Part shown: piece by piece, positions 28,882-37,142 of the stretch
How the letters are laid out: the number at the start of each line of letters is the position of its first letter
Numbering within the stretch: the first letter of the stretch is position 1
Source: Polynucleobacter finlandensis
GTDB taxonomy: Bacteria > Pseudomonadota > Gammaproteobacteria > Burkholderiales > Burkholderiaceae
DNA length: 64,000 bases
Assembly (NCBI RefSeq): GCF_018881755.1
Contig: NZ_JACVPS010000002.1
Coordinates: 186,001 to 250,000 of the forward strand
Reading direction: 5' to 3'
Notes under the pieces: model-generated
What the model was told of the DNA's origin: nothing
What the model saw: only the letters and a program-made list of their open reading frames with translations
Database searches by the model: none
Position numbers and translations under genes: made by a program

Positions 28882-29358
28882 TTATTGAGGAATGTAGGGG
28901 TTAGTGAACCCTAGATTTTTTAAGATTTTGATCTCCAGGCTTTCCATTTTCTGTGCTTCTTTATCTATTTCATGATCATGCCCCTGTGCATGCAAGCAGC
29001 CATGAATAATTAAGTGGGCTAAATGGGCTTTTACTGTTTTGTCTTGTTCGCGTGCTTCTTTCTGAATTACAGGCAAGCAAAACACAATATCTGCTGCAAG
29101 AGATTGTTTGGTGAGCTCGTAAGGAAAAGTCAGGACATTGGTTGAATTATCTTTGTTTCTGAAAGCAAGATTCAACTGTTTTCCTTCTGTTTTATTTACA
29201 AAACGCAGGGTAAGTAAACCACTTCGCTGAACGGCTGTTTTTACCCATTTCTTGATGAGGGGGGTTGAGGCAATACTACTCAGTGATTTTTCTAGCGCTG
29301 GACTCGCACACTGAATAACAACAATCAGTTTTAGGGTGGGTTTAGATTGAGCTGGCAT
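28882..29358 (-). CDS. ybeY: Endoribonuclease / rRNA maturation factor YbeY
   Basis: Metal-dependent RNase needed for 16S rRNA 3'-end maturation and 70S quality control. The zinc motif H-x3-H-x5-H is present as [11 protein letters not shown], preceded by the TNVLTFPYE strand. The product is about 158 residues from the ATG at 29358, which overlaps the miaB 3' end by 17 bases. In most relatives phoH/ybeZ lies between miaB and ybeY. Here it is absent. Confidence 0.94.
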   Translation of the reverse strand: MPAQSKPTLKLIVVIQCASPALEKSLSSIASTPLIKKWVKTAVQRSGLLTLRFVNKTEGKQLNLAFRNKDNSTNVLTFPYELTKQSLAADIVFCLPVIQKEAREQDKTVKAHLAHLIIHGCLHAQGHDHEIDKEAQKMESLEIKILKNLGFTNPYIPQ

Positions 29359-30694
29359 GAGTCTGGAGTAATTCACCGCGCAGTGTGTAATTGAGAACCT
29401 CAGTAATTTCTATGTCGACCATCCTGCCGATCCACTTATCCATATTTTTGTCTGGCACGGGAATATGGATGACGCGATTATTGGCGGAACGACCCTGAAG
29501 ATTGACACCATCTTTAGCCAAGCCCTCAATCAATACTTTTTCAACATTTCCAAGCATGTTCTGGCTAATCACAGTGGCCTGAGATTCGACCAGCGCTAGC
29601 AAAGTTTGCAAGCGTTTGAGTTTGACTTCATAAGGCGTATCGTCGCTCAGATTTGCAGCCGGTGTTCCTGGTCTTGGACTAAAGATAAAGCAAAAGCTGT
29701 TATCAAATTGCAACTCTTTGACCATCTTCAGTAGTTTGTCAAAATCAGCATCTGTCTCACCGGGGAAGCCAACAATAAAGTCACTTGATAGTGTGAGGTC
29801 AGGTCTTACTGCGCGCATCTTGCGAATGATGCTCTTGTATTCCAATGAGGTGTAGCCACGCTTCATGGCGGAGAGCACCGAGTCGGAGGCATGCTGGACT
29901 GGCAAGTGCAGGTGACTCACTAACTTAGGAACCTTGGCATACACATCGATCAAGCGTTGTGTAAATTCTTTGGGGTGGCTTGTGGTGAAGCGAATGCGCT
30001 CAACCCCTGGAATCTCTGCAATATATTCAATTAAGAGTGCGAAGTCGGCGATTTCTTCGGTGTTGCCCATCTTGCCTAAATAAGCATTGACGTTTTGTCC
30101 GAGCAAAACGATTTCTTGAACGCCTTGTGAGGCCAGACTTGCTACCTCAGTCAGTACGTCATCAAATGGGCGCGACACTTCTTCGCCGCGGGTATATGGC
30201 ACAACGCAATAGCTGCAATATTTTGAGCAGCCTTCCATAATGGAGACGTAGGCGGAGCCGCGTGTTTGGCGAGAGGCGGGAAGGTGATCGAATTTTTCAA
30301 TTTCCGGAAATGAAATATCTACCTGAGAAATCCCAGTCTCACGACGTTTGGCAAGTAAATCAGACAGACGATGCAAAGTTTGCGGGCCAAACACCACATC
30401 CACGTAGGGCGCCCGACTAATAATTTGTTGACCTTCTTGGCTGGCAACGCATCCACCAACGCCAATCAATAAATCAGGCCTGCGTTTTTTGATTTCACGT
30501 AAACGCCCAAGATCAGAAAAGACTTTGTCTTCTGCTTTTTCTCGAATGGAACAGGTGTTCAATAGAACAACATCCGCATCTTCTGGAGAGTCTGTCATTT
30601 CCATGCCTTCGTTAGCATGGAGGATGTCTGCCATCTTTCCCGAGTCATACTCGTTCATTTGACAGCCAAAGGTTTTGATATAGAGCTTTTTCAT
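29342..30694 (-). CDS. miaB: tRNA-2-methylthio-N6-dimethylallyladenosine synthase
   Basis: Radical-SAM methylthiotransferase that modifies A37 of tRNAs reading UNN codons. The N-terminal UPF0004 domain has three cluster-binding cysteines ([20 protein letters not shown]). The radical-SAM motif is CSKYCSYC, in the order Cys-x3-Cys-x2-Cys. A TRAM domain closes the protein. The 450-residue length is normal. It starts the operon that runs through ybeY to plsC. Confidence 0.97.
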   Translation of the reverse strand: MKKLYIKTFGCQMNEYDSGKMADILHANEGMEMTDSPEDADVVLLNTCSIREKAEDKVFSDLGRLREIKKRRPDLLIGVGGCVASQEGQQIISRAPYVDVVFGPQTLHRLSDLLAKRRETGISQVDISFPEIEKFDHLPASRQTRGSAYVSIMEGCSKYCSYCVVPYTRGEEVSRPFDDVLTEVASLASQGVQEIVLLGQNVNAYLGKMGNTEEIADFALLIEYIAEIPGVERIRFTTSHPKEFTQRLIDVYAKVPKLVSHLHLPVQHASDSVLSAMKRGYTSLEYKSIIRKMRAVRPDLTLSSDFIVGFPGETDADFDKLLKMVKELQFDNSFCFIFSPRPGTPAANLSDDTPYEVKLKRLQTLLALVESQATVISQNMLGNVEKVLIEGLAKDGVNLQGRSANNRVIHIPVPDKNMDKWIGRMVDIEITEVLNYTLRGELLQTHASSI

Positions 30695-30761
30695 ATGCCG
30701 TTCTCAGGTTTATAGCTGGGGGCGAAGCTCAGATTTTACGGCATCAGCACACTTGCCATCC

Positions 30762-32024
30762 TTACATTAAGCGATACACCAGAATGGTCACCAATGTCGG
30801 CGGTAAGGCTGCAAGCAATAGGTAGCCTGCAGAAACAGCGGTATTGGGGAAGTGGGCACGCAAAATGGCGATTCCAGCAGGATTCGGAGCATTAGCGATC
30901 ACTGTTAGCCCGCCACCCGCTACAGCACCACCAACTAAAGCAAGTTTAAATTCTGGTGAAGTACCGCTGACGAGCGAGCCAAGGTAGGTGAGTGCTGCGT
31001 TATCGGTAATGGCCGTGAGAGCAAGGCTGCCGTAAAACACAGCAGTAGGACTCATATTCTCGAGGATGGGTTGCAGCCACCATCCCTGCAATCCTCCAAG
31101 GACAACCAAGCCAGCCAAGAAGAACCCAACTAAGAGCGCTTCACGCAAAATTAAAGGACTTTGGTGTTTTGGGTAGGCGGTGGTGTAGCCAATAAAAAAC
31201 AGTAAGAGCCACATAAAGATAACAGGATCATGGGCGAAGCCAACAATCCCCGCCAAGAACAGTAGGTGAATGAAAGTGGTAGTGACTGGCATCTTGCTCT
31301 GTGCAGCTTTAATTTCAGGTTCAATGAGCTGCCGATGAAATATTAGTGTAGCTGCCATCGCATTAATGAAAATCGCAATGCAAGATTCGAGGCCGAAATT
31401 GGCAAACATGAATGCACTACTCCAGCCCCATGTGGACGCAACCATGAGAACAGGTGGCGCAGCAAAATTGGTGAGCGTTCCACCAATTGAAATATTGACG
31501 AATAGAGCCCCCAAGGTGCCGTAAAGCAAAGCATTAGAGCATTTGTGGCGATAGACTAAATCCCGCAATAAAAAAGCCGCTAGAGTCATCGCAGCCGGTT
31601 CGGTGATCAATGAACCTAACAATGGTGTGATACTGAGAATTAAGAAATACAAAGTAGGCGCTTGCTTAGTGTGCAAAACTGATTGCATCATTTTGCTTAA
31701 GCCATGCAATATTTGACTGGCAATATTCAGAACAGGCTTGCTGCCAGCCACCACCATGATGGCGAATACAAACAGGGGTTCGGTGAAGTTGCGATGATTG
31801 GCGTAGTCTTTTGCTGTGCTTAAATCATTTGCGAGCCACATGAAGATGATAAGGATAGCTGCCCAAAACCCAAAGACAATCTCTACTTCGCCTAGCAAGT
31901 GCCATAGACCGGAATGCTTAGGAGATGTTTTAGCTAAGGCCTCAAAATAGGATGTACAAAAGGTATGCAGTACTGCGATTGCAAAAATAATACTTGCGCC
32001 AAGTTCGGTAGGGGTAAAGTTCAT
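30762..32024 (-). CDS. Putative Na+/H+ antiporter family membrane protein
   Basis: About 420 residues with around eleven or twelve hydrophobic segments. I recognise the uncharacterised 'putative Na+/H+ antiporter' family from segments such as the SLITEPAAMTL helix, the repeated GGTLTNFAAPPVLMVA, and GGGLTVIANAPNPAG near the C-terminus. These two Asn-rich half-helix motifs resemble the discontinuous helices of the ion transporter superfamily. The ion is not proven. The start is the ATG at 32024, two codons inside an in-frame TTG. No clear ribosome site is visible. Divergent from the rhodanese gene. Confidence 0.75.
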   Translation of the reverse strand: MNFTPTELGASIIFAIAVLHTFCTSYFEALAKTSPKHSGLWHLLGEVEIVFGFWAAILIIFMWLANDLSTAKDYANHRNFTEPLFVFAIMVVAGSKPVLNIASQILHGLSKMMQSVLHTKQAPTLYFLILSITPLLGSLITEPAAMTLAAFLLRDLVYRHKCSNALLYGTLGALFVNISIGGTLTNFAAPPVLMVASTWGWSSAFMFANFGLESCIAIFINAMAATLIFHRQLIEPEIKAAQSKMPVTTTFIHLLFLAGIVGFAHDPVIFMWLLLFFIGYTTAYPKHQSPLILREALLVGFFLAGLVVLGGLQGWWLQPILENMSPTAVFYGSLALTAITDNAALTYLGSLVSGTSPEFKLALVGGAVAGGGLTVIANAPNPAGIAILRAHFPNTAVSAGYLLLAALPPTLVTILVYRLM

Positions 32025-32082
32025 AATCAAATGGTATCAGCTACTTAAGACAAATAAAGGTTTGGTACTTTAGGAGGTTTTG

Positions 32083-32493
32083 ATGAAATTAAAGATTGGC
32101 TATCAAGCGTTAATTGCACAAGCGATGGAGCAGGTTGAAACTGTGCCACTGAGTCAAGCAAAAGCATTTTTAGAAGATTCCAATACTGTTTTTGTGGATA
32201 TTCGTGATGTCCGCGAGCTTGAGCGCGAGGGGATGATTCCGAATGCTTTGCATGCCCCTAGGGGCATGTTGGAGTTCTGGGTCGATCCAGACAGCCCTTA
32301 TTTCAAGCCTATTTTTGGGGAGGGCAAGCGCCTAGTTTTATATTGCGCATCTGCTTGGCGCTCTGCATTGGCGACAGAAACACTTCAAAGAATGGGTGTG
32401 CCAGGAGTTTGTCATCTGGAGGGGGGTTTTTCTGCTTGGAAGAAAGCAGAACTCCCTGTTGCCGCCAAGCCCAGTAAACCGCATTCCACTTAA
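32083..32493 (+). CDS. Single-domain rhodanese-like protein
   Basis: A 136-residue rhodanese domain likely to carry sulfur as a persulfide. The active-site loop is CASAWRS with the catalytic Cys at residue 88. The VDIRDVRELEREG strand-helix near residue 38 is the other family mark. The start is fixed by a strong AGGAGG at 32072-32077, five bases before the ATG. The OsmC gene follows after 15 bases, so the pair may handle thiol or peroxide chemistry together, which is an inference from position. Confidence 0.85.
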   Translation: MKLKIGYQALIAQAMEQVETVPLSQAKAFLEDSNTVFVDIRDVRELEREGMIPNALHAPRGMLEFWVDPDSPYFKPIFGEGKRLVLYCASAWRSALATETLQRMGVPGVCHLEGGFSAWKKAELPVAAKPSKPHST

Positions 32494-32508
32494 TCAGTAA
32501 AGGTCCTT

Positions 32509-32898
32509 ATGAGAAAAGTTCAATCCCAGTTTGGCGTTGGCTCCCTGCAGCAAAAACTAGCGGTAGGTGACTTACATTTTTTGGCGGATGCTGAGGTCGC
32601 TCGTGGTGGTTCCGGAACAGGGCCATCGCCTCATGAATATCTTGCTGCTGCATTAGCATCCTGCACCAGCATGACATTGAAAATGTATTCCGAGCGTAAA
32701 ACTTGGAAACTAGAAAATGCCATTGTGACTGTTGATATTGAGCGCACGAATGATGTTGAGATATTGAGTCGTGACATTCAGTTGATAGGTGAGCTAGATA
32801 ATGAGCAGAAAGAGCGCTTGTTAGACGTTGCAAGCAAGTGCCCTATTCATAAGGCGTTGGCTGGCGAGATTCAAATAAAAACCCAGCTTGTAAATTAA
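32509..32898 (+). CDS. OsmC/Ohr-family protein
   Basis: A 129-residue OsmC-fold protein, likely a thiol-dependent peroxidase for organic hydroperoxides. The two reactive cysteines are Cys52 (LASCTSM) and Cys111 (SKCPIHKAL), and the GPSPHEYLAAALASC helix is typical of the YhfA-like OsmC subgroup. Probably co-transcribed with the rhodanese. Its last codons form part of a hairpin that terminates the opposite-strand lipoprotein gene. Confidence 0.9.
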   Translation: MRKVQSQFGVGSLQQKLAVGDLHFLADAEVARGGSGTGPSPHEYLAAALASCTSMTLKMYSERKTWKLENAIVTVDIERTNDVEILSRDIQLIGELDNEQKERLLDVASKCPIHKALAGEIQIKTQLVN

Positions 32899-32912
32899 TA
32901 CAAACTGGGTTT
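32870..32912 (-). terminator. Terminator of the glycine-zipper lipoprotein gene, inside the osmC 3' end
   Basis: A 14-bp stem with one mismatch (32879-32892 with 32899-32912, 6-base loop) contains the osmC-family stop codon in its loop. Read on the minus strand it is followed by TTTTTATTT, a proper terminator tail. On the plus strand only three T follow the stem. Confidence 0.7.
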
Positions 32913-32950
32913 GGTATTGCGGGTACTGCTAAATCAGTAGAAGAGGACTA

Positions 32951-33238
32951 TTAGTTAGGAGCTTGATTCTTCTGATTTGTTTTTCCAGCGTTGTAGCCAG
33001 AGTTGTACTCAGAAGCCTGCTCTTTTTTGTATGCATCGTATACATAGCCAGATGCGGCACCAACTGCTGCACCACCGACCGCACCCCAAATAGGGTTGCC
33101 GTGGAAAATGGCAGTGCCGACTGCACCAGCTGCTGCACCGATGCCTGCACCAGATAAAGTACGTTGTTCAGTGTTGCTCATATTGGAGCAACCCGCAATG
33201 GCTACAGTAGCTGCTGCGATAGCGATAATTTTTTTCAT
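32951..33238 (-). CDS. Small glycine-zipper lipoprotein
   Basis: A 95-residue predicted lipoprotein. The N-terminal signal ends in the lipobox AIAGC, with the lipidated Cys at residue 17. Residues about 28-65 form a glycine-zipper (repeated GxxxG/A spacing such as GAGIGAAAG and GAVGGAAVGAASG), as in the OsmB / Slp-type outer-membrane small proteins. The hydrophilic C-terminus is Lys/Asn/Gln-rich. Function is unknown. The family is often linked to envelope stress. Single gene with its own terminator. Confidence 0.8.
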   Translation of the reverse strand: MKKIIAIAAATVAIAGCSNMSNTEQRTLSGAGIGAAAGAVGTAIFHGNPIWGAVGGAAVGAASGYVYDAYKKEQASEYNSGYNAGKTNQKNQAPN

Positions 33239-33275
33239 ATCAAGCGATCCTTATATAAATGAATGTTGTATTGGC

Positions 33276-33638
33276 TTATTTTCTGGCGCAAGGAAAGCGC
33301 ATAGCCAAGAAGCCTAAAAAGGTCCCCGCAGCAGGTTCGTTAGCAAGTTGAGGAGCTACTTGTGCAAACTTAACAAAATCACCAATCACATCATCACGGT
33401 TTGGAGCAGGTTGCTTCACGCAAATAAATGGCTTAGCGCGTTGCGGGTGGCGTGTTGCTAAATAGGTATCGTAAATAGCAGTTGTATAACCAACACAGAA
33501 ACTGCGAGATTCTGGGCTTGCTGGTAATTTGCATACAGTGACGAGTTCTTGTGTGCTGAGCACTTTAACTTTTTCTTGGGCCTGAGCCAGACCTGAAAAT
33601 GCGCAGATTGCGATTAAAACAGCCAAAACTTTCTTCAT
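33276..33638 (-). CDS. Secreted Rap1a/Tai-like small protein
   Basis: A 120-residue exported protein: signal peptide with cleavage near AQA/Q (residue 20), then a domain with four cysteines (36, 48, 73, 117) that could make two disulfides. The pattern, Cys-x-Gly-Tyr in the middle, Phe-Ile-Cys-Val, and a terminal Phe-Pro-Cys, resembles the Rap1a/Tai immunity fold of type VI secretion amidase immunity proteins. No effector or secretion gene is near, so an immunity role is not supported here. The ATG at 33638 follows GGGAGA. A longer in-frame start at 33671 is rejected. Confidence 0.65.
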   Translation of the reverse strand: MKKVLAVLIAICAFSGLAQAQEKVKVLSTQELVTVCKLPASPESRSFCVGYTTAIYDTYLATRHPQRAKPFICVKQPAPNRDDVIGDFVKFAQVAPQLANEPAAGTFLGFLAMRFPCARK

Positions 33639-33694
33639 GGGTTCTCCCTTGGGTGTATGTAAAACAATCATAAACCATAAATATGATGATTTTT

Positions 33695-33711
33695 TGCACT
33701 AAATTAGTGCA
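33695..33711. promoter_or_regulatory. NtrC-like palindrome upstream of the ammonium transporter
   Basis: A perfect palindrome of TGCAC, seven A/T bases and GTGCA, with a further GTGCAC at 33714-33719. It closely matches the known enterobacterial NtrC site pattern (TGCAC, spacer, GTGCA) and sits in the shared region between the Rap1a-like gene and amt, 65 bases before the likely amt start. I could not find a -24/-12 sigma-54 promoter next to it. Confidence 0.5.
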
Positions 33712-33775
33712 AAGTGCACCGAAATAGGATTTATTTTTCCCCATAATGATGCAAAAAACTAGAGGGGGAACTTCA

Positions 33776-34978
33776 GTGGAAACTTTGAAATCAGGTAGCG
33801 ACGCTTTATTTATTTTGCTCGGCGCCATTATGGTCTTGGCAATGCATGCGGGTTTTGCTTTTTTGGAGCTCGGCACAGTTCGCAAAAAGAACCAAGTTAA
33901 TGCGCTAGTCAAAATATTAGTAGATTTTGCGGTTTCAACGATCGCCTACTTCTTCATTGGCTACAGCATTGCTTATGGTGTCAATTTCTTTTCGGGGGCG
34001 GAAGTCTTAGCCGAGAAGAACGGCTACGAGTTGGTGAAGTTTTTCTTCCTGCTGACCTTTGCTGCAGCGATTCCAGCAATTGTTTCTGGTGGCATTGCAG
34101 AGCGTGCAAAGTTCAATCCTCAACTCATTGCGACGTTTGTTTTAGTCGGTTTTGTTTATCCCTTCTTTGAGGGAATTGCTTGGAATCAACATTACGGAAT
34201 TCAGGCGTGGATCAAGACATTGACCGGTGAAGAGTTTCATGATTTCGCTGGTTCCATAGTGGTTCATGCAGTTGGCGGCTGGATTGCCTTGCCGGCGGTG
34301 CTCTTGCTTGGTGCGCGTCGTGGGCGCTACAACAAAGATGGGAATATTTCTGCGCATCCACCTTCCAGCATTCCTTTCTTGGCCTTAGGCGCTTGGATTT
34401 TGGCGGTAGGTTGGTTTGGTTTTAATGTGATGAGTGCTCAATCGATCGACAAAATTAGTGGCCTCGTAGCTTTGAATTCTTTGATGGCGATGGTTGGCGG
34501 AACATTAGCAGCATGGGTTGTGGGCCGTAATGATCCAGGCTTTACTTACAATGGCCCCCTTGCAGGTTTGGTAGCAGTGTGTGCAGGCTCTGACTTGATG
34601 CATCCTCTTGGCGCCTTAATCGTTGGCTTGGTGGCTGGTGGCTTATTTGTGTATATGTTTACCTTGGTGCAAAACCGCTGGAAGATCGACGATGTATTGG
34701 GTGTTTGGCCCCTGCATGGTTTATGCGGTCTTTGGGGTGGCTTGGCTGCTGGGATCTTTGGTGCAAAAGCTTTGGGCGGCATGGGCGGGATTAGTTTTAC
34801 CGGGCAACTCATTGGTAGCGCATTAGGAGTTGGCATCGCCTTGGTTGGTGGTTTCGTAGTTTACGGAGCATTGAAGATGGCCTTGGGAATACGCATGTCT
34901 CAAGAGGAAGAGTTCGAAGGTGCGGATTTAAGTGTGCATCGCATTTCTTCTTCACCAGATCGCGAACCAAACTGGTAA
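33776..34978 (+). CDS. amtB: Ammonium transporter (Amt/MEP family)
   Basis: Eleven-helix inner-membrane channel for ammonium. From a GTG at 33776 the product has 400 residues. The twin pore histidines are His164 (SIVVHAVGG) and His314 (WPLHGLCG), and GGIAERAKF is the conserved loop after helix 3. I prefer the GTG because AGAGGGGG at 33761-33768 is spaced for it. ATGs at 33746 and 33749 are in frame but lack a ribosome site and would precede the usual N-terminus. No glnK is adjacent, unlike in E. coli. An NtrC-like palindrome lies upstream. Confidence 0.9.
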   Translation: METLKSGSDALFILLGAIMVLAMHAGFAFLELGTVRKKNQVNALVKILVDFAVSTIAYFFIGYSIAYGVNFFSGAEVLAEKNGYELVKFFFLLTFAAAIPAIVSGGIAERAKFNPQLIATFVLVGFVYPFFEGIAWNQHYGIQAWIKTLTGEEFHDFAGSIVVHAVGGWIALPAVLLLGARRGRYNKDGNISAHPPSSIPFLALGAWILAVGWFGFNVMSAQSIDKISGLVALNSLMAMVGGTLAAWVVGRNDPGFTYNGPLAGLVAVCAGSDLMHPLGALIVGLVAGGLFVYMFTLVQNRWKIDDVLGVWPLHGLCGLWGGLAAGIFGAKALGGMGGISFTGQLIGSALGVGIALVGGFVVYGALKMALGIRMSQEEEFEGADLSVHRISSSPDREPNW

Positions 34979-35024
34979 ACCACCCGATGTCTGTGACATC
35001 ACTTATTCCTACCTATAATCAGTT

Positions 35025-35549
35025 ATGGCTATATTTGAACTAGACGGAATGGCCCCTCATTTGGATGAGGGAGCTTGGGTTGCCGAAAGCGCAGAAGTGA
35101 TCGGTAAGGTACACATGCACAAGAACGCCAGTGTCTGGCCCAACGTAATAGTGCGAGGCGATAACGACCTCATCGAAATCGGTGAAGATAGTAATGTGCA
35201 GGATGCATCTGTGCTGCACACTGATCCAGGTTTTGAGTTGATTATCGGTAAGCGCGTTACGGTTGGCCACCAAGTGATGTTGCATGGTTGTCAAATCGGT
35301 GACGGTAGCTTGATTGGTATTGGTGCTGTGATTTTGAACGGTGCAAAAATCGGCAAACATTGCTTGGTTGGGGCAGGTGCGCTAGTGACTGAGGGAAAAG
35401 AATTTCCTGATGGCTCAATGATCTTGGGATCACCGGCAAAGGTTGTAAAGACGCTGGAACCAGAGCAAATGAAAAAGATCGAAGATATCGCTGGGCGCTA
35501 TGTGAAGAATGCGCAGCGCTATGCCAAGACACTCAAAAGAATTTCATAA
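35025..35549 (+). CDS. Gamma-class carbonic anhydrase family protein
   Basis: A 174-residue left-handed beta-helix protein of the YrdA/CaiE/gamma-carbonic-anhydrase group, built of hexapeptide repeats ([16 protein letters not shown] and onward). The three metal-binding histidines are present: His65, His82 and His87. Whether it hydrates CO2 is unknown, since many members of this group are inactive or untested. The AEC transporter gene begins 3 bases after its stop. Confidence 0.85.
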   Translation: MAIFELDGMAPHLDEGAWVAESAEVIGKVHMHKNASVWPNVIVRGDNDLIEIGEDSNVQDASVLHTDPGFELIIGKRVTVGHQVMLHGCQIGDGSLIGIGAVILNGAKIGKHCLVGAGALVTEGKEFPDGSMILGSPAKVVKTLEPEQMKKIEDIAGRYVKNAQRYAKTLKRIS

Positions 35550-35552
35550 AAA

Positions 35553-36482
35553 TTGCCCTACGTTTTTAATGTAGTTCTGCCAGTTTTTGCCCTCATCCTT
35601 GTTGGATACATTTGCGGTAAATCTGGCAAGTTAGGTGAGAGCGCCTCGACTGAGCTCAATCGCTTTGTTGTTTGGCTTGCGTTACCGGCCCAATTATTTA
35701 ACTTCGCGGCTAACAGTACTTGGCAGTCGCTGTGGCAGCCAGGATTTATCTTGGCTTTCGCCGTCAGTTGTCTATTGGTTTACTTCTTGACGTTTTTTAT
35801 CACTTGGTACCGTAAGCGAGATCTAGCGCTTGCCAGCTTTGCCGGCCTGAGCGCTTCTTACTCCAATACTGGTTACATGGGCATCCCACTGTGTATTTTG
35901 GCTTTGGGGCAGGATGGCTTTGCTCCAGCAGTGATTGCCACATTTGTTGTATTTGGGATGTTTGCTTTAGCAACTGTTTTTATTGAAATCGGCACACTCG
36001 CACATAAAAAGTCTCACGAGATTGTGTGGAGCGTTATCAAATCTCTTTGTTCCAATCCTTTGCTGGTGGCTCCAGTTGCAGGCTTACTATGGTCTTCAAC
36101 TCATTTACCTTTGTATGATCCGCTTCAACAATTCATTTCATTTTTAGCGGCTGCAGCTAGCCCCTGTGCGCTTGTCTCGATTGGCTTATTTCTCATTCAA
36201 AAGCGAAAAACAGATAGATCCGATGCCTGGGGTTTAAGTTTTGCAAAGCTGATCGTTCAGCCAATCATTGCCTGGGTAATCGCAGGACCTATTTTGAATT
36301 TACCGGTGCTCTGGGTTAATGCCGTGGTGATATTGAGCGCGCTCCCAACTGGCACCGGCCCTTTTATGTTGGCCCAGTATTACAACGCGGATGGCCGAAC
36401 CATTTCTCGTGTGGTCTTGCTGACTACAGTCGGCTCCTTGCTCACGTTGTCACTATTTCTTTGGTGGAATAGCGCAGTTTAA
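35553..36482 (+). CDS. AEC-family (auxin efflux carrier-like) transporter
   Basis: A 309-residue membrane protein with about ten hydrophobic helices, in the AEC/MdcF-like family of organic anion exporters. Typical features are VLPVFALILVGYICGK at the N-terminus, the YSNTGYMGIPL motif around residues 108-118, and LPTGTGPFMLAQYY near residue 270. The only start I see is a TTG at 35553, because an in-frame stop lies two codons before it. It is probably coupled to the upstream carbonic-anhydrase-like gene. Confidence 0.8.
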   Translation: MPYVFNVVLPVFALILVGYICGKSGKLGESASTELNRFVVWLALPAQLFNFAANSTWQSLWQPGFILAFAVSCLLVYFLTFFITWYRKRDLALASFAGLSASYSNTGYMGIPLCILALGQDGFAPAVIATFVVFGMFALATVFIEIGTLAHKKSHEIVWSVIKSLCSNPLLVAPVAGLLWSSTHLPLYDPLQQFISFLAAAASPCALVSIGLFLIQKRKTDRSDAWGLSFAKLIVQPIIAWVIAGPILNLPVLWVNAVVILSALPTGTGPFMLAQYYNADGRTISRVVLLTTVGSLLTLSLFLWWNSAV

Positions 36483-36512
36483 TTACCCTAAAGTGCTTTA
36501 GACTGTTCTCTT

Positions 36513-37142
36513 ATGGAAGAGATTAATTTCTGGATTGGCATCATTGCCACGATTGCATTTGCGATTACAGGTGTACTAGCCATTGCGGATCGTGGCGTGG
36601 ATATTTTTGGTGTTCTCGTGCTTGGCGTCATTACGGCAATCGGTGGCGGCACTGTGCGTGACATCATCTTGGGAACCCCCACCTTCTGGTCACAATCCCA
36701 AATCTATGTATGGCTTGCTTTGGGCGCGAGTGTTCTAACCTTTTTTGCGGAGTCTTTCTTTACTCAACCGCAAATTTATCGTTGGATGTTGTATATCGAT
36801 GGACTTGGTGCTGCGCTGTTTGGAATTGCTGGCGCTGATAAAGCTTGGAATATGGGATTTGGTTTACCGCTAGGACCAGTGATCTTAGGTGTCGTGACTG
36901 CGATCGGTGGCGGATTGCTACGCGATATTTTGGCCGGCAGAAAAACACTCTTAATGTCTTATGAGTTGTATGCCATTCCAGTCACTTTAGGTTGCTGCAT
37001 TTATGTATTGATTCTGAATTTCTTGCCGCAATACACTATTGAAGGTTCAGTTGCATGTATGTTGGCGATCTTTGGATTACGCGCAGCAGCTATTCACTGG
37101 GATCTGCGCGTACCCAAAATGTTCATTACTAAAACGCGCTAA
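36513..37142 (+). CDS. TRIC-type cation channel family protein (UPF0126)
   Basis: A 209-residue inner-membrane protein of two homologous three-helix halves. Each half has the glycine-rich AIGGGTVRD or AIGGGLLRD motif (about residues 45 and 130) typical of bacterial TRIC trimeric cation channels. Conductance is only inferred from the family. It starts 30 bases after the AEC gene and its end overlaps the convergent GGT-like gene by 14 bases. Confidence 0.85.
   Translation: MEEINFWIGIIATIAFAITGVLAIADRGVDIFGVLVLGVITAIGGGTVRDIILGTPTFWSQSQIYVWLALGASVLTFFAESFFTQPQIYRWMLYIDGLGAALFGIAGADKAWNMGFGLPLGPVILGVVTAIGGGLLRDILAGRKTLLMSYELYAIPVTLGCCIYVLILNFLPQYTIEGSVACMLAIFGLRAAAIHWDLRVPKMFITKTR

Noticed and set aside
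33720..33775. Sigma-54 (-24/-12) promoter upstream of amt
   Set aside because: No TGGCAC-N5-TTGC-like element was found on either strand in this interval.
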